NCBI GenBank assembly: GCA_963513935.1
Contig: OY740770.1
Span: forward strand, 94,706,511-94,770,510
DNA from: Aphrophora alni
Taxonomy: Eukaryota; Arthropoda; Insecta; Hemiptera; Aphrophoridae
Reading direction: 5' to 3'
Length of the DNA stretch: 64,000 nucleotides
Shown here: positions 24,301-38,889 of the stretch, piece by piece
How the letters are laid out: every line of letters starts with the position of its first letter
Position numbering within the stretch: the stretch's first letter is position 1
Made by a program: the position numbers and the translations under genes
Notes under the pieces: generated by a model
The model's database searches: none
The model's input: the letters and a program-made list of their open reading frames with translations, nothing else
Told to the model about the DNA's origin: nothing

Positions 24301-25241
24301 ATAAAGTATTTGCAGGGATTCACTCTTTTAAAAAAATGAAAGATTTTTTGCCATTTCATATTAGAGTGCTTTTAGTTAAATCATTAATTATGCCATACTT
24401 TGCTTACTGTGACACTGTAGTCAGTGACATGACTGTGGAATTGGCTAATAAACTCCAACGGGCTCAAAATTATTGTATACGGTTTATTTTTTGTTTAAAA
24501 CGTGATGATCATGTTAGTCCATATTATAAACAATTATCTCTTTTAAAGCTCTATGAATTTAGATCCTTTCATATTTTAACTATGTTGCATGCTGTCCTTC
24601 AAACTAGAGTGCCGACTTACTTGGCAAATAAGTTTGTTTTTGCCTCAGATATAAGTACAAAAAGTACAAGAAAGGGTTCGACAATGCTAATCATTCCCAA
24701 GCATAGAACTGTAATGTATAACAAATCTTTTACCGTAATGGCATGTCGCTTGTGGAACTCGTTACCAGATTCCCTTAAAGCTATTGATAGCCGTGCTCAA
24801 TTTGCAAAATCGTTGAAGCTGCATTTCATGAATGGTGGGGACGTGGACTGATATCTTTGCTCGGGGTGTGTAAGAAGTGAAATTTGTTTTATTTACTTTA
24901 TGATGTATGAAAGTGCGCGTGAATGTATAATATAGTTTATATTTAGAACAGTTTATTGTACTCTGGAAGAAATTGTATTAGTTTAGGATTTTTCTTTGTT
25001 GTAATTTTTTTCATTATTGTTATTATTATTATCTTTATGTGTGTGTTCTTTGTACTTAGTTTCTTTTCTTTTAAATAGTTAAATTTAAATTATTTTTATT
25101 TTTAGACTTAAGTATGTTAATTGTAATTGATTTTGTAAAGACGATGTGTAAATTAATTGTGTAGGCTATGGGTTAAGTGGAAGAGAGGACCTGATGGTCC
25201 TAACTTCGCCCAGAATAAAGGCTCAAATCAATCAATCAATC
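21392..25241 (+). mobile_element. Non-LTR retrotransposon inserted in a (TC)n array
   Basis: A LINE carrying one long intact ORF (21936-24851) with about 540 bp of 5' sequence. Its 3' UTR of about 390 bp has AATAAA at 25214-25219 and ends in a (CAAT)n tail at about 25226-25244, not poly(A). Both sides are (TC)n. Tails of short tandem repeats occur in CR1/L2/RTE-like groups; the RT motifs fit a CR1/L2/Jockey-type enzyme with YADD, but I cannot fix the clade. No separate ORF1 is seen, so the element either lacks one or is 5'-truncated. Confidence 0.85.
21936..24851 (+). CDS. LINE ORF2: AP endonuclease and reverse transcriptase (YADD)
   Basis: A 971-codon open frame; an internal ATG at 21963 in a better context is a plausible alternative start. 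The endonuclease domain spans about residues 40-260, with HVNAQSLRGH at 44-53, VSESWL at 71-76, LCYRPPK near 147-153 and GDFNTD at 178-183. The reverse transcriptase begins around residue 480. It contains SDYRPISILPSLSK, LFDFSKAFDSVNH, TRGVPQGSVLGPLLFSIYID and the catalytic YADD at 688-691 (bases 23997-24008). The C-terminal end is rich in basic residues and ends LWNSLPDSLK with a short tail, as in CR1/L2-like elements. No stop or frameshift is present, so it may encode active enzyme. It makes cDNA by target-primed reverse transcription. Confidence 0.93.
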   Translation: MGRCPLVFTMGDSSVIEPAKVKYDAHQTLSKCISPFPNLFKFSHVNAQSLRGHIDEFREIFQNQNFSVIFVSESWLKPTIRSSEVEMLDYTLFRCDRLHKNGGGVAIYIKSSIKAKLLSSSEFKGIAKPEYMFVEVKLSGTKILLGLCYRPPKIGYLSDFEGVLVGLMPSYSHVIVAGDFNTDLLGPKTFDSTYLTSMFHSCNMTLLPLSATHFTNTSATLLDIIAISDPMRVVHHGQITAPGLSSHDLIYCIYNIKCMKPSLKLISYRSHKHFNYEAFMADVKNKPWHEIHSLNDLNEMVEVFNKFILEIYDKHTPIVKKRVTRRPAPWISCHIRQLMNLRDVYYRKSKKSKDLNDKQKYRSFRNRVKQEIRNSKIRYSHMLFNSSKSSAVLWRGVKGLGIGNARVPKPISIPLDELNRYFVAPLPSNNQPVNNLISKLKLMPDSTRNFNFHTVHGSEILKAICRLGSDAAGADGIPIRFIKGTIITTLPVIIKLCNTSLANSIFPDVWKCALVRPISKTSQPAGPSDYRPISILPSLSKCLERIVHQQLTKYLEDNNLLSPFQSGFRTGNSTATALICLTDNIRLAMDRREATILTLFDFSKAFDSVNHSLLFLKLKKIGLSPQSMAWVKSYLSGRKQRVCDSEDMSAWEHVTRGVPQGSVLGPLLFSIYIDDISTRLKYCMLHLYADDLQIYLHSKVNDIGNAVEHMTYDIKSICLWAEEHDLRLNKSKTQPIIIGYSRLMNTIVNNLPKLKIEGELLEYRTSVRNLGVTINDRLNWTEYVTETCNKVFAGIHSFKKMKDFLPFHIRVLLVKSLIMPYFAYCDTVVSDMTVELANKLQRAQNYCIRFIFCLKRDDHVSPYYKQLSLLKLYEFRSFHILTMLHAVLQTRVPTYLANKFVFASDISTKSTRKGSTMLIIPKHRTVMYNKSFTVMACRLWNSLPDSLKAIDSRAQFAKSLKLHFMNGGDVD

Positions 25242-27430
<2,189 letters not shown>

Positions 27431-27538
27431 AAATAATAAAAATATCTTTCTCAAATTTATCCCACAAAATAATAAAAATATCTTTCACAAATTTATCCCA
27501 CAAAATAATAAAAATATCTTTCACAAATTTATCCAAAA
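27431..27538. repeat. Tandem repeat, 36-bp unit, three copies
   Basis: Units start at 27431, 27467 and 27503, each beginning AAATAATAAAAATATCTTTC and continuing to ATTTATCCCAC. The second and third are nearly identical, and the last decays into an A run. The overlapping open frames on both strands are repeat artefacts. Confidence 0.95.
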
Positions 27539-30500
27539 AAAAAAAATAGCTTTCTAACAAAATCAAATATGATTTTGTTATACAATAATAACTGAAAAAA
27601 TAAAAGACACCAGCAAACATGTTAAATATAGAAACTACAGTTACCAACATATACATACAGTTTAACAGTCATGGTAAATATCTCATGTAAATAACAGTGT
27701 CAGAAAACGTTATAAAAACATGTAAATGCAGACACCATTTTACAATTTTTGTCTTATTTGAATCAGTCACGCTATCTCCAAATGTTGACAGATAAAAGCA
27801 AAAACATATACAGATATGATAAAAATAGTGTTTAGTTTATCACAGATTGAACACAACCAGATAACTTAATTAACACCATAAACTTGACAACTAAACAAGG
27901 ATGGTAGAGCAAAGTGCCATGAGCCAGTGATTAGATGACACCAACATCTGTGCAAAAGTTAACAATGTATTACTAAAAGAATATTTTCAACGTGAAACAT
28001 TTAATAATTTCTCGTAGAAAAAATTACACAATTTACCATACATTGTTTAGTTTTTCTATGAAATATAAAATATTACCAATCAGTTTTTAAATAAGACTGA
28101 AATTTAACTGTTCTTATTTATTTTGAAATAAACAAGAAAGAGATAAACTGTCCAAATATTCTATAAAAAGCTTTATGAAATGTGTTAAGCAAGTGTTGTG
28201 TTAATGAAAGTTCATAAATTAAATCAATAATAATTACCAATAAAGAACAGTGAAAGTTGTGTAAAGTCAAACTTGAAAGTGCTACAAACCGAAACACAGC
28301 TAATTATGTGAGTAGTCATTAATTTAAAACATTGTGTAAGAAAGTAAGAAATTGTATATTAGATTATAGTAAAAGTCTTTAAACAAAATAGTTTGAATAA
28401 TTAAATGTTGAGTAGGCTGTAATAATAATAAAATATGTTGAAAATTTTAATAATAATAATCAATTCAGTGAATTCAGTAAATTCTAGGAAGTTAAATAAG
28501 TATTGATGTTTAAAGTTAATCAAATTTAGTGATGTCTTGAAATAAATGTAAATTAAAACAAAATTATAATATGTTCAAACAAAATAATAATAATATTAAT
28601 CTCGGCTCTGCACTTATTTAAAACATTGAGTCAAATAAATCTTATCACAGCCAAAGCTATAGTAATTCGGGAAATCGAATCTGGTGGACCCCAACATCCA
28701 AAATTCATATCAATAAAAGGTAATATAAAAAAAGTCTTATGTCCATAAGTCTAACCCAGTCTTAAATAATGGAGAACCTCTAGAACAAAGACAGGTAAAG
28801 TCTTACAACCCTATATACAATTCGGGTTTAGGAAATTTATAAATTAGAGTGTTAATCAAACATTACTGATGGGGAATTTCCAGTAGAAATAAAAAGGAAA
28901 AAATCATTAAAATTAGTGCAATATATTTTTCAGGGTGCAGTTTGTTCATGGGAATAACAAGTTTTATCAGTAGGCCTATGATCAAAATTCTATTTTTCAT
29001 TTGAAATTTTCCTTTAATGAAAAAGTAGAATAAATGGTTTCCCTTACCAACTTAATAAATGAGGCTTCTTGCTGTACAACTACAACTCTTAAGAAATTAG
29101 TGGTATGACAAATTGGTTCAACCATTTTAATTTAAATCAAAAAGTTATAAAGTTGTTATCAATATAAGTAATCTTGTATGAACTTCAATTTCTTCCCCTT
29201 TACACACTCAAATACGAATGTTATTGGTATTACACCAAATACTATTCCACATATAAAACTCTTGTCAAATTTTCTTTTATGTCCTCTTCTACTTCAAAAT
29301 AGCAATTCTAAATTGCTATCTTAAAACCTTTTTTTATCTTGAATAGAAGTCACAAGGATTAAGGGCTGATAAAGACTTTGACAACCCTGCGGATTTTGTA
29401 TTATTGTTCTAATTGCACTTCTCTTATGTAAATACATTCAAAAGCAGTTGATACGACTAGCAAACAACTTCTCAATTACTTTGCAAAGAAACTCAATTTC
29501 AATTTTGAATCAGATCCTTTAAAATCAATTGTTACTCGTTTCATCTAAAATTGGTCAATAAATATAAATCTTGAGTTTATTTTAGACTTTTGAGAGTCTG
29601 GTGACCGAACATATAAAAACTAATGGTAAATTCCAATTCTTTGAACTAAAAAACATATATACTAATTTCATTTTTAAAAAACAGATAATTTTTGTATTCA
29701 TCAAATTTAGTACATCCCTTTCACCTCATGCCCAAGAGATTTTACCATAATCTATCCATTCTATAGTACATCAAGTCAGACACTTGTAAATAATAATAGA
29801 TGATAAAAATACTAATCTCTAAATGTATTCCTAGAGACTGAAATTTTACTCTCCTTATTATGTAATTTAAACAAATTTAGGTTGTAGTTGTAACTCTCAG
29901 GAATAAAGCAATTTCTTCATTACCAAAACAGTAAATTTATCAATAGACATGACATACATTTTACAAACAAATCGAACCTTATGTCCTTTTTAAAAAATTT
30001 GGAAACAATAAAATATTAGTCTATGAATTGGCTGGAGAGACATATTTATTAACTTGAATGAAGTTGGGCGTAACTAACAATATAATTATGTTCCAGAAGT
30101 ATCGAGATGAAGTGAATACCAAGATGTATGTGATAGAAAAACAACTAACCAACTCCCTATATATGTTTGAGAAAAAAATTTCATATTACTTTTCTGAACA
30201 TTCTTATTTTCATAAATCAAACTTGAGAGCCAATATTCTGTCATTATTCAGTATATGATTTTTTTTTAAATACACAGTATATAGTTTGTTTTGTTGATAT
30301 GATATTGTATATTCAAATAAAATACTAGTCTCAATTATTTTTAATTTAATCCAATTTTTTAAATAACTGAAAATTAAATTACAATGTTTATTACTGTAAA
30401 CCCAAGACGTATAGTATAAAAACAAATATAATACTTCAAATACCTAGTATTAATAGATTGGGAGAAAATAAGACAGATTTCAGACTTGTTGTTTTCAAAA

Positions 30501-30900
30501 TTACAAGGAAAATAAACAACGTTATTATAATTATTTAAAGAATAAACAATAAAGAAATATATATATCCCTAGTTGTAAAGAAAACCTTGTTGTATCTTTA
30601 GTTTAAGGAATTTGAAACTTGGAGAATTGGATGTGAAATAAATCGTCAAATTTGTTTATAACTTTGGATTTTGTTTTTTGAAGTGTTTCTAAAAAGTTGA
30701 ATTTTGATTGTCAGCAACTACTCTTGTGAGCAAAGACCTGGTATCTCTGGTTTTTGTTTAAACAGTTATATATTATACTTTTATTATAGAAAAAATAAGA
30801 TTATAAAAAATGTTTAAAGTGTGGCATATAACTGGCATCTAGTATATATTAAGATTTTTAGGATAAATTAATGCACAAGAATTTTTACCTAACCTGTCTA
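27539..30900. other. AT-rich sequence, nothing recognised
   Basis: 3.4 kb with no supportable exon or bounded repeat. If copy B of the LEPROT family has a first exon inside the window, it should be between 17674 and 32622, which includes this stretch. Confidence 0.4.
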
Positions 30901-31641
30901 GATGCTGAATATTTGAGTAATTATGCAATCTACCATGCCTGAAATTTAGTTAAGAAAATCATTAAAATCGTTTTCTACCTAGGCCTACCTTATTTTGAAA
31001 AATGAGATCATATTAGGTGTTGCAAGACACTTTTAAAATAGCAAAATACATTAGTTGAGTATAAAACAAGAAATAAGAAAAGTACTAAATCCAGAATTGG
31101 TTAGTTTATTATGAATGGAAATCCAGCTCTGGCGAGGAATGCCTATAAGTAATAGTTACGACTACATTATTCAAGTTCGTGAATGTATCATCGCTCACAT
31201 TGTACATGTCAGTATAGTCAGTCAGGACATGTCATAAGTGTGAATTGTTATTTATTATTTGTCATTGTCAAAAGTATTTGTTTTATTAGATCTCTCTAGG
31301 TGACTATATAAATAGACACCTGCCCAAACCTATTTGTCACGATTCTTCAGTCATACAACATCAGAATATGAGGCCATAACTGTAATACGCATGCAATATA
31401 TATAATAAAACAAGCAATCATACATTCACTAATTTGCCTATGTAAGCATTCATAATCTAAGCTTTCATATTTCTTATTTTCTACTAAACTAATTTATTTT
31501 GGTACCTCTAAAATGCCTTGCGACACCTAAGATGATCTAATTGTTTCAAAATAAGGTAGGTCGTAAATGATTTCAACGATTTTCTTAACTAAATTTTAGG
31601 GCAAGGTAGATTGCATAATTACCAATATTTGTTTAGTATCC
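30901..31641. mobile_element. Long-TIR MITE, about 740 bp
   Basis: The stretch 30901-31093 reads again as reverse complement at 31450-31641 with roughly 80-85% identity. It shares blocks such as TAATTATGCAATCTACC, TTTAGTTAAGAAAATC and CTACCTTATTTTGAAA. The unique middle of about 355 bp has no coding potential. Long inverted arms with a non-coding core indicate a non-autonomous DNA element; superfamily and target duplication could not be fixed. Confidence 0.8.
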
Positions 31642-32548
31642 ATATTTACTTTAAAGAAATATTACAAAGAGCTTAAAGTAAACAAATAGCCATCAGTATC
31701 ACTCAGTACAACTTGTTCACTATAGGTGACTGCATCTATTCATCTTACCATTTTTTAGACTTCACCCATTGCTTTAAATATTTGGTGGATCCTTTCTATT
31801 TATATTTTCTTTTGAATACTCACAAATGTCATTTCTACTAAACAACAACTGAATACAAGCTTTACTCATGGTACTAAGATACACCATGACTTGTCAACTA
31901 TGTGCTTGTTATAGCTCATTAACTAGTTTCATTGTCAAAAGTATAATATACAAATATTTGAAGAAAAATCAAAGTATTTGCTTACAATTACCTAACTATT
32001 AAATAAAATGAAATAATAGACTCATTTTTGTAAATATTTCCTTTATTATGTAAATAATTACTAAAAACTAAATTAATGATGGTAAACTTTATTTCCATTT
32101 ACAATTATTTCTCTTTACTTCTTCTCTATTTAGGCTCATATTTTTTACATCTGAAATTCACCTAATTCAGAATCTGGGGACATAAAATAATAAAAACTCT
32201 TTTCAATATCATTTCAATTGCAATCATAAAACTTGAAATGTTCAAATACATAAATATATGCACAACAAAAAGTTAATACAAATGACAAAACGTAACCAAT
32301 ATTCTTCTTCAATTTGTGTGGATTTCCTTCTTGAATATTTATTTTAATACTGTACATAAAAAAATCAAACAAAAATATGGCTTTTCAATACGAATTATTT
32401 AAAAATAAAATATAACCTACATGAAGACCTATAAATAACTTAACAAAATTATATAATATTTTAAAACAAAGATTGATTGAAATAGAGTTAAATAAATATA
32501 ATATTGTTAAATATGTTAAGTATCACAATGTGCAATATTTTTAATTGA
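31642..32548. other. AT-rich sequence downstream of LEPROT copy A
   Basis: Nothing recognised between the MITE and the poly(A) signal of the gene. Confidence 0.4.
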
Positions 32549-32554
32549 TTTATT
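32549..32554 (-). terminator. Poly(A) signal AATAAA of LEPROT copy A
   Basis: AATAAA on the minus strand about 70 bp after the stop codon at 32623-32625, a normal distance for the 3' end signal of this transcript. Confidence 0.6.
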
Positions 32555-32622
32555 CACATTTTAAGGTAGCCCTATAATTAATAGAAGGGGAATGCTTTGA
32601 ATTTTTAATGGTGGCAATGAAA

Positions 32623-32736
32623 TCACCACATACTATAATCACTGTCCTCTTGATAAAGTGTGACAAAGAAGCCTATATATGTAAGGTAGACCACAACATT
32701 GCCAGCCAGTGTTAGGTAACAAGCACCCCATTCAAT
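32623..32736 (-). CDS. LEPROT/VPS55-family protein (copy A), last coding exon
   Basis: A 114-nt exon with acceptor GTTTCAG just above 32736 and stop TGA at 32623-32625. It reads IEWGACYLTLAGNVVVYLTY, then IGFFVTLYQEDSDYSMW. The WGAC motif, the fourth membrane helix with AGN, and the acidic tail ending in Trp are hallmarks of the LEPROT family. It joins in phase 0 to the exon at 34487-34682 through a 1.75-kb intron. The protein is a small integral membrane protein of Golgi and endosomes involved in sorting to the vacuole or lysosome. Confidence 0.93.
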   Translation of the reverse strand: MEWGACYLTLAGNVVVYLTYIGFFVTLYQEDSDYSMW

Positions 32737-33837
32737 CTGAAACAAACAGATCACATTAAACTTTATTTTATTCTAAGCTTCAAATAAATAAAAAGTATAA
32801 ATCTAAACTGAAACTTGGAAATATAATAATAATCTTACAACTAACATCATTGAAATGTTTACAGCAATGTTTTTAGAAAATTTATAACATACTATGCATT
32901 TAAGTAATACTTATTACCACAAGATATTTTATTTTGTACGATATAAGGTTTCCGAATGTCTTCATCCAGAGTTAATCACAAAGTCAAAGAGATTGAACGC
33001 AAATCAATGTCAACAAATTTGTGAACTTGTGTAAAATAGCTCAATTTTCTTTCTAACCTCTAAATTAAAATATTTATTAATAATTTTTTTTTAAATAAGG
33101 CAATAATATTTACCATTACAGCGGATATACACAAGTGAAAATTGCTGTAAATAAAGGAACGTAAGGAAATTGATATTTACTTCAAGATTGTAAGTATCTC
33201 TACCAAAGCCTGTTTTTAGAGTGTATGGAAATAATAAACATGACAAATAAAAGTGAATAGAACCAGTAAAAAATATTTGTTCAGGCCACTATATGTGTCT
33301 ATTCAGCTAATATAGTAACCTTAAACTCTAAAATATTGGTCTTTAGGCCCTACATGGAAAAAGTTCAGTGCTTTTTGGATAATGTTTTTTTTTCCTATCC
33401 GTATAATACAGCCATAAAATAAAGAGGACAAGAAACTATCATAACAGAGTAAAAAAGATTTGGGAGTAACTGAAGCTCAACTCCTTGATCAGAAGAACAT
33501 CATTGTGGTGAACACACATCTTCAACTGATAGTAGCACCTATATAACATTAAATAGCTTCCCTTACTCAATATCAAGAAACTTTAACAAGAGCAGAAACT
33601 CTTCTCACTGGAAATTATTGTAGATTAGTATATATTATATAATAGTCTGTCATGCTGTCCCTTTTATTTTTATGATCCCTTTTATTTTATTTGCTTTGGA
33701 TTAATTTAAATAAAATTTATACTAACCATTAATTTGTTGTAACCATTATTTGTGGTTCACAACAGATCAATACCATAGTTTATTTCAGAAGCCTTTCAAA
33801 GTCAAAATTTAAAATCACTAACATTTTGTTTCCTTAA

Positions 33838-34245
33838 AATGTTGACTGCTAGCGTCCACGATCGTGGACTCAGGGGGGCGCCGCCATGTGCGAGCGTCTA
33901 CGATCGTGGACGCCAATGTTTTGTTGCTTAGATTAGTCAGTGTGTCTAGCATTTGTGTGGTGTGGACGCTGGTTTTGCGCATGTGGGGAGATAGTTTTCT
34001 TCTATTTTTGCGATCGTAGTTTTCAGTTCCCTTGTTTCCATGGTAACATATGTTATGTGGACGTCTCCAGGTGCTCACGTCCACTATAGTGGACGCAGAC
34101 TAAAATGGCCTAAAATACATTTTTTTTGCCCAAATTGTCTTCCTACATGTTTTTCCATCAAACACATCTGATGGTAAGTAAAAATAATTTTAAAAAATTT
34201 TAGCATGTGCCAACCAATATTGCATGAATTTTAGCAGTCAATGTG
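33838..34245. mobile_element. piggyBac-type MITE with TTAA flanks, 408 bp
   Basis: TTAA lies at 33834-33837 and 34246-34249. Inside, the ends read AATGTTGACTGCTA and, inverted, CACATTGACTGCTA. TTAA target duplication is the signature of piggyBac-like elements. The core holds 16-bp palindromes GTCCACGATCGTGGAC at 33854-33869 and GTCCACTATAGTGGAC at 34079-34094, plus a similar imperfect one at 33894-33913. The 88-codon minus-strand frame in it is built from these repeats and is not a gene. It sits in the intron between copy A exons 3 and 4. Confidence 0.75.
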
Positions 34246-34486
34246 TTAAGTTGGTTAAAGTGTGTAGATTTATAATAACAAAAATTTCCGATATTGGACA
34301 AGAATTTTTTATACTTTAGTTTGAGTTTTCTATAAAATTAACAGACAATTTTTTTCTAAATATATGCAAAACAGAATATTGTAAATATGGATTATTCCAT
34401 GTTAACACTTTCATCTGTATTCTGTGATGCTATTAATCACAAACAGAACAACATACATAATATTTTATATTAGTGTGTTACAGTAC

Positions 34487-34682
34487 CGTTGTATTTCCTA
34501 CAGGAGCTCTTGCAAGGACAATGGGCAGTGCAAATGAAGAAACTACGAACCCCATAGTTATAAAAATCGCAAGTTCGATGCTAGAAGTTGAGGCTCCTGT
34601 GTGCTCTGTGTAGCGGCGAGCAAGAATGGTCGGTAGGGGTGCCAACAAATAGAACAACACTACAAAGAATGGCCACCATGCT
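34487..34682 (-). CDS. LEPROT/VPS55-family protein (copy A), third coding exon
   Basis: A 196-nt exon. The acceptor TTTTAG lies just above 34682, and the donor ACG|GTACTG at 34487 is in the same place as in copy B. After one base that completes Lys come 65 codons: AWWPFFVVLFYLLAPLPTIL, then ARRY, a polar loop, ELAIFITMGFVVSSFALPIV and LARAP. These are the second and third membrane helices with the family's WWP, PLP and LAR motifs. An alternative donor at CCT|GTAGGA would shorten the exon by 15 nt in the same frame; conservation of ACG|GTA in copy B favours the longer form. The exon spacing is 5.7 kb from exon 2. Confidence 0.93.
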
Positions 34683-35264
34683 CTAAAACATTAATAAAAG
34701 AAAATAATCCTAAGTACATTTTTTTAAATCAACTATTATGATCAGAATCTACTATTTCAGAAAAACAAATAAAATATATAACTTTATTTTAGCATATAGT
34801 CAAGACACTATTAGTTTATATCCATTTATTTCTGACTTGTCCTTTTGTACATTTCTAAAAAATCCACAAGCTCCAATACATCCATGAGATGATGTATATC
34901 ATTACTAGCGGCATAACCACTACCAGTAATGATATAGGCCTACTCGTTCTTAGAGATTGTTCCTTAAAAAATATAAACTACTAGTCAACGCAATAACATT
35001 GACTGCTACTAACTATTTAAATATCATCAATCACTACTAGTTAATAAATTTAATAGATTTATATTACTGATCAATGCAAATACTTATTCATAAAACTATG
35101 GATACCAAGCCATAAAATGTAGATGATCTAATAACCCAGATTCTAGTGATGCCCAGATTTTGTTATTGCTTTTTTAAAATCAGGATTTACAGATAATTTG
35201 ACTGGATTTATTCTTTCACCTATAATTTTCAAACAATAAATTTATTTATTTTAATAATTAAATG

Positions 35265-38045
35265 TTGGTTAGATTTAGGGTTAATGGTCTGTCTAGATAT
35301 TGTATTGATCATGTTTTTAGTAGTTCACTTAATAATATTGTTATTTTTAGGGCAACTGCAGTAGATCTTGGCATAACGGATCATTTTTTGATCTTATGTA
35401 TGATTTCAGTTAAAAACTTTTTAAATAGTTAACAGTGTATTCCTTTTAGTTACAAAAAAAAATTATGTTTTATTGGGTAAATTGTTGAATCACATGGATT
35501 GGACACGTGTACTGTTGGAGAATGATGTAAATTGTGCTTATAATTATTTTCATTGATACTTTTAAAGGATGTATTGAGGCGGAAACAACTTATGTCTCAT
35601 GTTCAAGGAGAAAGAGATTTTTAAAACCGTGGATGAATGAATTTATCAGAAGCAACCCTATAATAATAAGTTAGAACAATATTATAAAAGTTATCGAAAT
35701 CGTCTTTGTAAAGATATTAAGAAGAAGAAAAAAATTATTTCAGAAACCATTTCAAAAATAGTGTGGGTGATTTTAAAAACTCAGTGGAGAATTATTGATG
35801 AAATTATTGGTAATAACTCTGCAAGTCCAAAATATGGTATTGATAAATTATTTATTCCTTCCCAAAATGTATATGTAAGAAATGCTGTAGATATTGCTAA
35901 TAACTTTAATTTATTTTTTAGAGATGTTATGTCTCATATTAGAAATTGTTCAATCTTGTTGGGTAAAAATAGTTGTTTGATAAATTACAATAAATCATTT
36001 ACTGCAGCTTTGTGTGAAAATTCAATGTTTCTCAGGCCAGTTAATTCCGAGGTAATGCAGGAAATTCGTAGTCTTAAAAATAAAAAATCTTCAGGTATTG
36101 ATGACCTTAGTGCTTCAGTTGTTAAGGCCACATCGGTTGCTACATCTCCAGTGCTGGCGCATATTTTTAACTTGAGCTTTGAAACTGGAAAATTTCCACA
36201 ACAAATTAAAATGGCAATAGTTATTCCATTGTTTAAAAAAGGAAGTAGAATGGATGTGAGTAACTATAGGCCCATATCTTTATTGCCACTCTTCTCTAAG
36301 ATTTTAGAAAAATTAGTAAAAAAGCGGGTATTGGAATTCTTAGATAAAGCAAAAATTTTTAGCCCTAATTAATATGGTTTTCATAAAAGAAAAAGTAATG
36401 AAGATGTTTTACTTAAATTTATGTCCGGTGTGTATGCTGGTCTGAACACTAAAAATTATGTTGCTAGCTTATTTATTGATCAGAAGAAAGCATTTGATAC
36501 TGTAGATCATGTTCTACTCTTGCAAAATATGGAATTCTGGGATCCGAGGTCTAGCATATGATTGGTTTTATAGTTATCTTTTTGAAAGGTCACAAGGTGT
36601 AAAGATAAACGAAGTCTTCAGTTCTCCCATCACGGTTATAAGCTGTGGTCCTCAAGGTTCTGTTTTGGGACCGATATTGTTTTTAATTTATACTAATGAC
36701 TTATGTAATGGAAATTTTAATGATAATTAAACAGCATTTGCAGATGATACTGCATTATCATATTCCGCTCATAGTTTGGACCGGTTTTATATAGATTTGC
36801 AACAAGATGTACATAGATTGAAAATCTGGCTTGAAAGCATTTTTTTGGTTCTTAGTGAAAAAACTAAATATGTCATTTATAGCCCTAAAAGAAAGTTACA
36901 ATTTCAATATCCTATTGTATTTAAGTGTAATGTTTGTTATGAAAATTCATATTTAACATGTCCTTCTCGCTGTTTAATAATTGAACAAGTTTATGATGTG
37001 AAGTATTTGGGAGTTATTATTGATATGAAATTAAATTGGAAGCAACATGTTCAGAAGCTGAAAAAATCATTGTTTGGTTTAGCAAGAAGAATGTATCTTA
37101 GATATTATTGTCCCAGAACGGTATTGCGTTCTGCATATTTTGCTCTTCTTGAGTCATTGATAAGTTACGGAATAGTGGTGTGGTGAGGAGTGTCAATTTC
37201 GGTTTTAAATCCTCTTCTCGTTTGCCAAAAGAAAATAATTCGTACTGTCATTTGGATCGGGTTCTGTTGCTTCTTTTCCAATGTTTAAAAGTTTTAACAT
37301 TTGCCCTTGAGATATCTATATATTTTTAAAGTTTTAAAAGCTTTTTATATACATTCTAGAAAAGAGGAAGAAATAAAAATTTCATTATTCCACGTCCAAA
37401 AAAGTGAGTTTTTTAGACGGTGTTTCGAATATATAGCACCTTATGTATTTTTGAAAACTCCATTTGATATACAAAGTTCCAATACATTATTGAATTTTCT
37501 AAATCTGCTTTGTATTTGGCTTTTGCAACAAAGTGATATTCATGGACTGTTGAAACCTGTAATCTAATATGTTTCACCTGGATTGAAATACAAATTATTG
37601 ATAATTTATACTTTTCTTTCTTTTTCTTTCTCTTTTAAATCGTAAACGTGAAATGTGTATTTTTTTTTCTAAATTAATAGTATTTTATTATTTAATTGTT
37701 TGATTTTGCACCTACTCGTTCGTATATTCTTATGGCGGTAACCCTGAAACAGGTTTTTCTTTCCTACAGGGTAACTAATATTGCACAAACGGCAATAGAT
37801 AATTGGGTTAATTGGGTTCTTTTTTGTCTTCCTTTTATTAAGGTATTTATTGATTAATTAAGGATGCATATTTATTTTATTATTAAAATGTTTTGTACTT
37901 TTTTTTACTTTTATTATATAGTATTATTACATATTGTGTGTAAGTGTCTGAACGTCAATGTTATTATTATTTTTGTTTTGTTTTACTCACTATTGTATGT
38001 TCATTTGTTTATTTGTTTGTGCAATATCAATAAAAAAATTTTTTT
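35265..38045 (+). pseudogene. Broken non-LTR retrotransposon (CR1-like) with RT remnants
   Basis: A 5'-truncated LINE. It starts inside the endonuclease: CIDHVFSSS near 35310 and LGITDHF near 35370 match its C-terminal SDH-type block. RT blocks then follow in changing frames: NYRPISLLPLFSKILEKLV around 36261-36317, KAFDTVDHVLLL near 36488, GPQGSVLGPILFLIYTNDL around 36649-36706, and FADDTA at about 36735-36752. A further domain runs to about 37570. In-frame stops (36370, 36728, 37183) and frameshifts make it non-functional. An AATAAA lies near 38028 close to the apparent 3' end. It is in the intron between copy A exons 2 and 3, on the strand opposite to the gene. Confidence 0.88.
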
Positions 38046-38889
38046 CAATTAAATGGCTGCTTGAAATGAGACATGGTGCTGAGACGGTTATTGTATTTTA
38101 CTATCTGTGAGTTGTATATTCCAACATCCCTTGCACAATCATATTTTTACCTGATTTATGTTTATTTCAATTTTTTTTTTTTCCATGTTAGTACCAGGAA
38201 ATTACTAGAAGTGATTAATTTTCAATAGCCATTCAATACACAGGTCTGCATGTAAAAAACTGCATAGGATTTTTATACATTTTCTTATAGATTTCAACTT
38301 ACTAAAAACAAAAAAAAATACCAAAAAAATTCCATCACTTCAATTTTTTTTGTTACACTCAAGTTTTTGTTTGTATTTAGCGTAAAATTCCTAATTAACT
38401 TAAAATTGAGTATTATTTTGAATAAATAAATGGAAAAAATTGTTAATAATTGAAGAGAGTAGTGGTAGGAGAAGGTTGGTAAAGTAGTTTTCGCGTTAGG
38501 AGGAATGTCGCATGATCGTATCGAAACAAGTTATTAGTTTGTAGTGAGTAATATTACAGGTGAGGTTATGTTATCGACATGTTATCTGGGGTACTAGGAA
38601 TAAATATAAACAACCTGATGTTGGATTAGATCATGTTTCAACAAGCTAAATAAATTCAGTATCTCGCTGGCCATCTAATGCCTCACTGAGGTTATATCTA
38701 GCATTCAAACGTTACTGTCCTTGTGTTTTTATTTCTGGAATATGGGTCACAGAGGTTGTACAATTTCTCCCGACAGCTTCTGTTAAGTTTTGTGATGAAT
38801 ACACAGTGAAGAGTCAACAAAGAAACATAAGTGAGCTTGAGAAGAAATTTTATTTTGCGTATTTCAAATTGAAACAAGACAAATTGGAG
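38046..38889. other. Intron sequence, nothing firm recognised
   Basis: AT-rich. The part from about 38600 may belong to the mobile-element protein relic that follows, but I could not match it. Confidence 0.35.

Noticed and set aside
31305..31352. TATA box plus TCAGTC initiator as a promoter inside the 30901-31641 element
   Set aside because: The spacing of about 44 bp is longer than the usual 30 bp and no transcript unit follows; AT-rich sequence gives TATA matches easily.
33818..34084. 88-codon minus-strand frame with repeated WRRP segments
   Set aside because: The repeats are the palindromes of the TTAA MITE read as codons.
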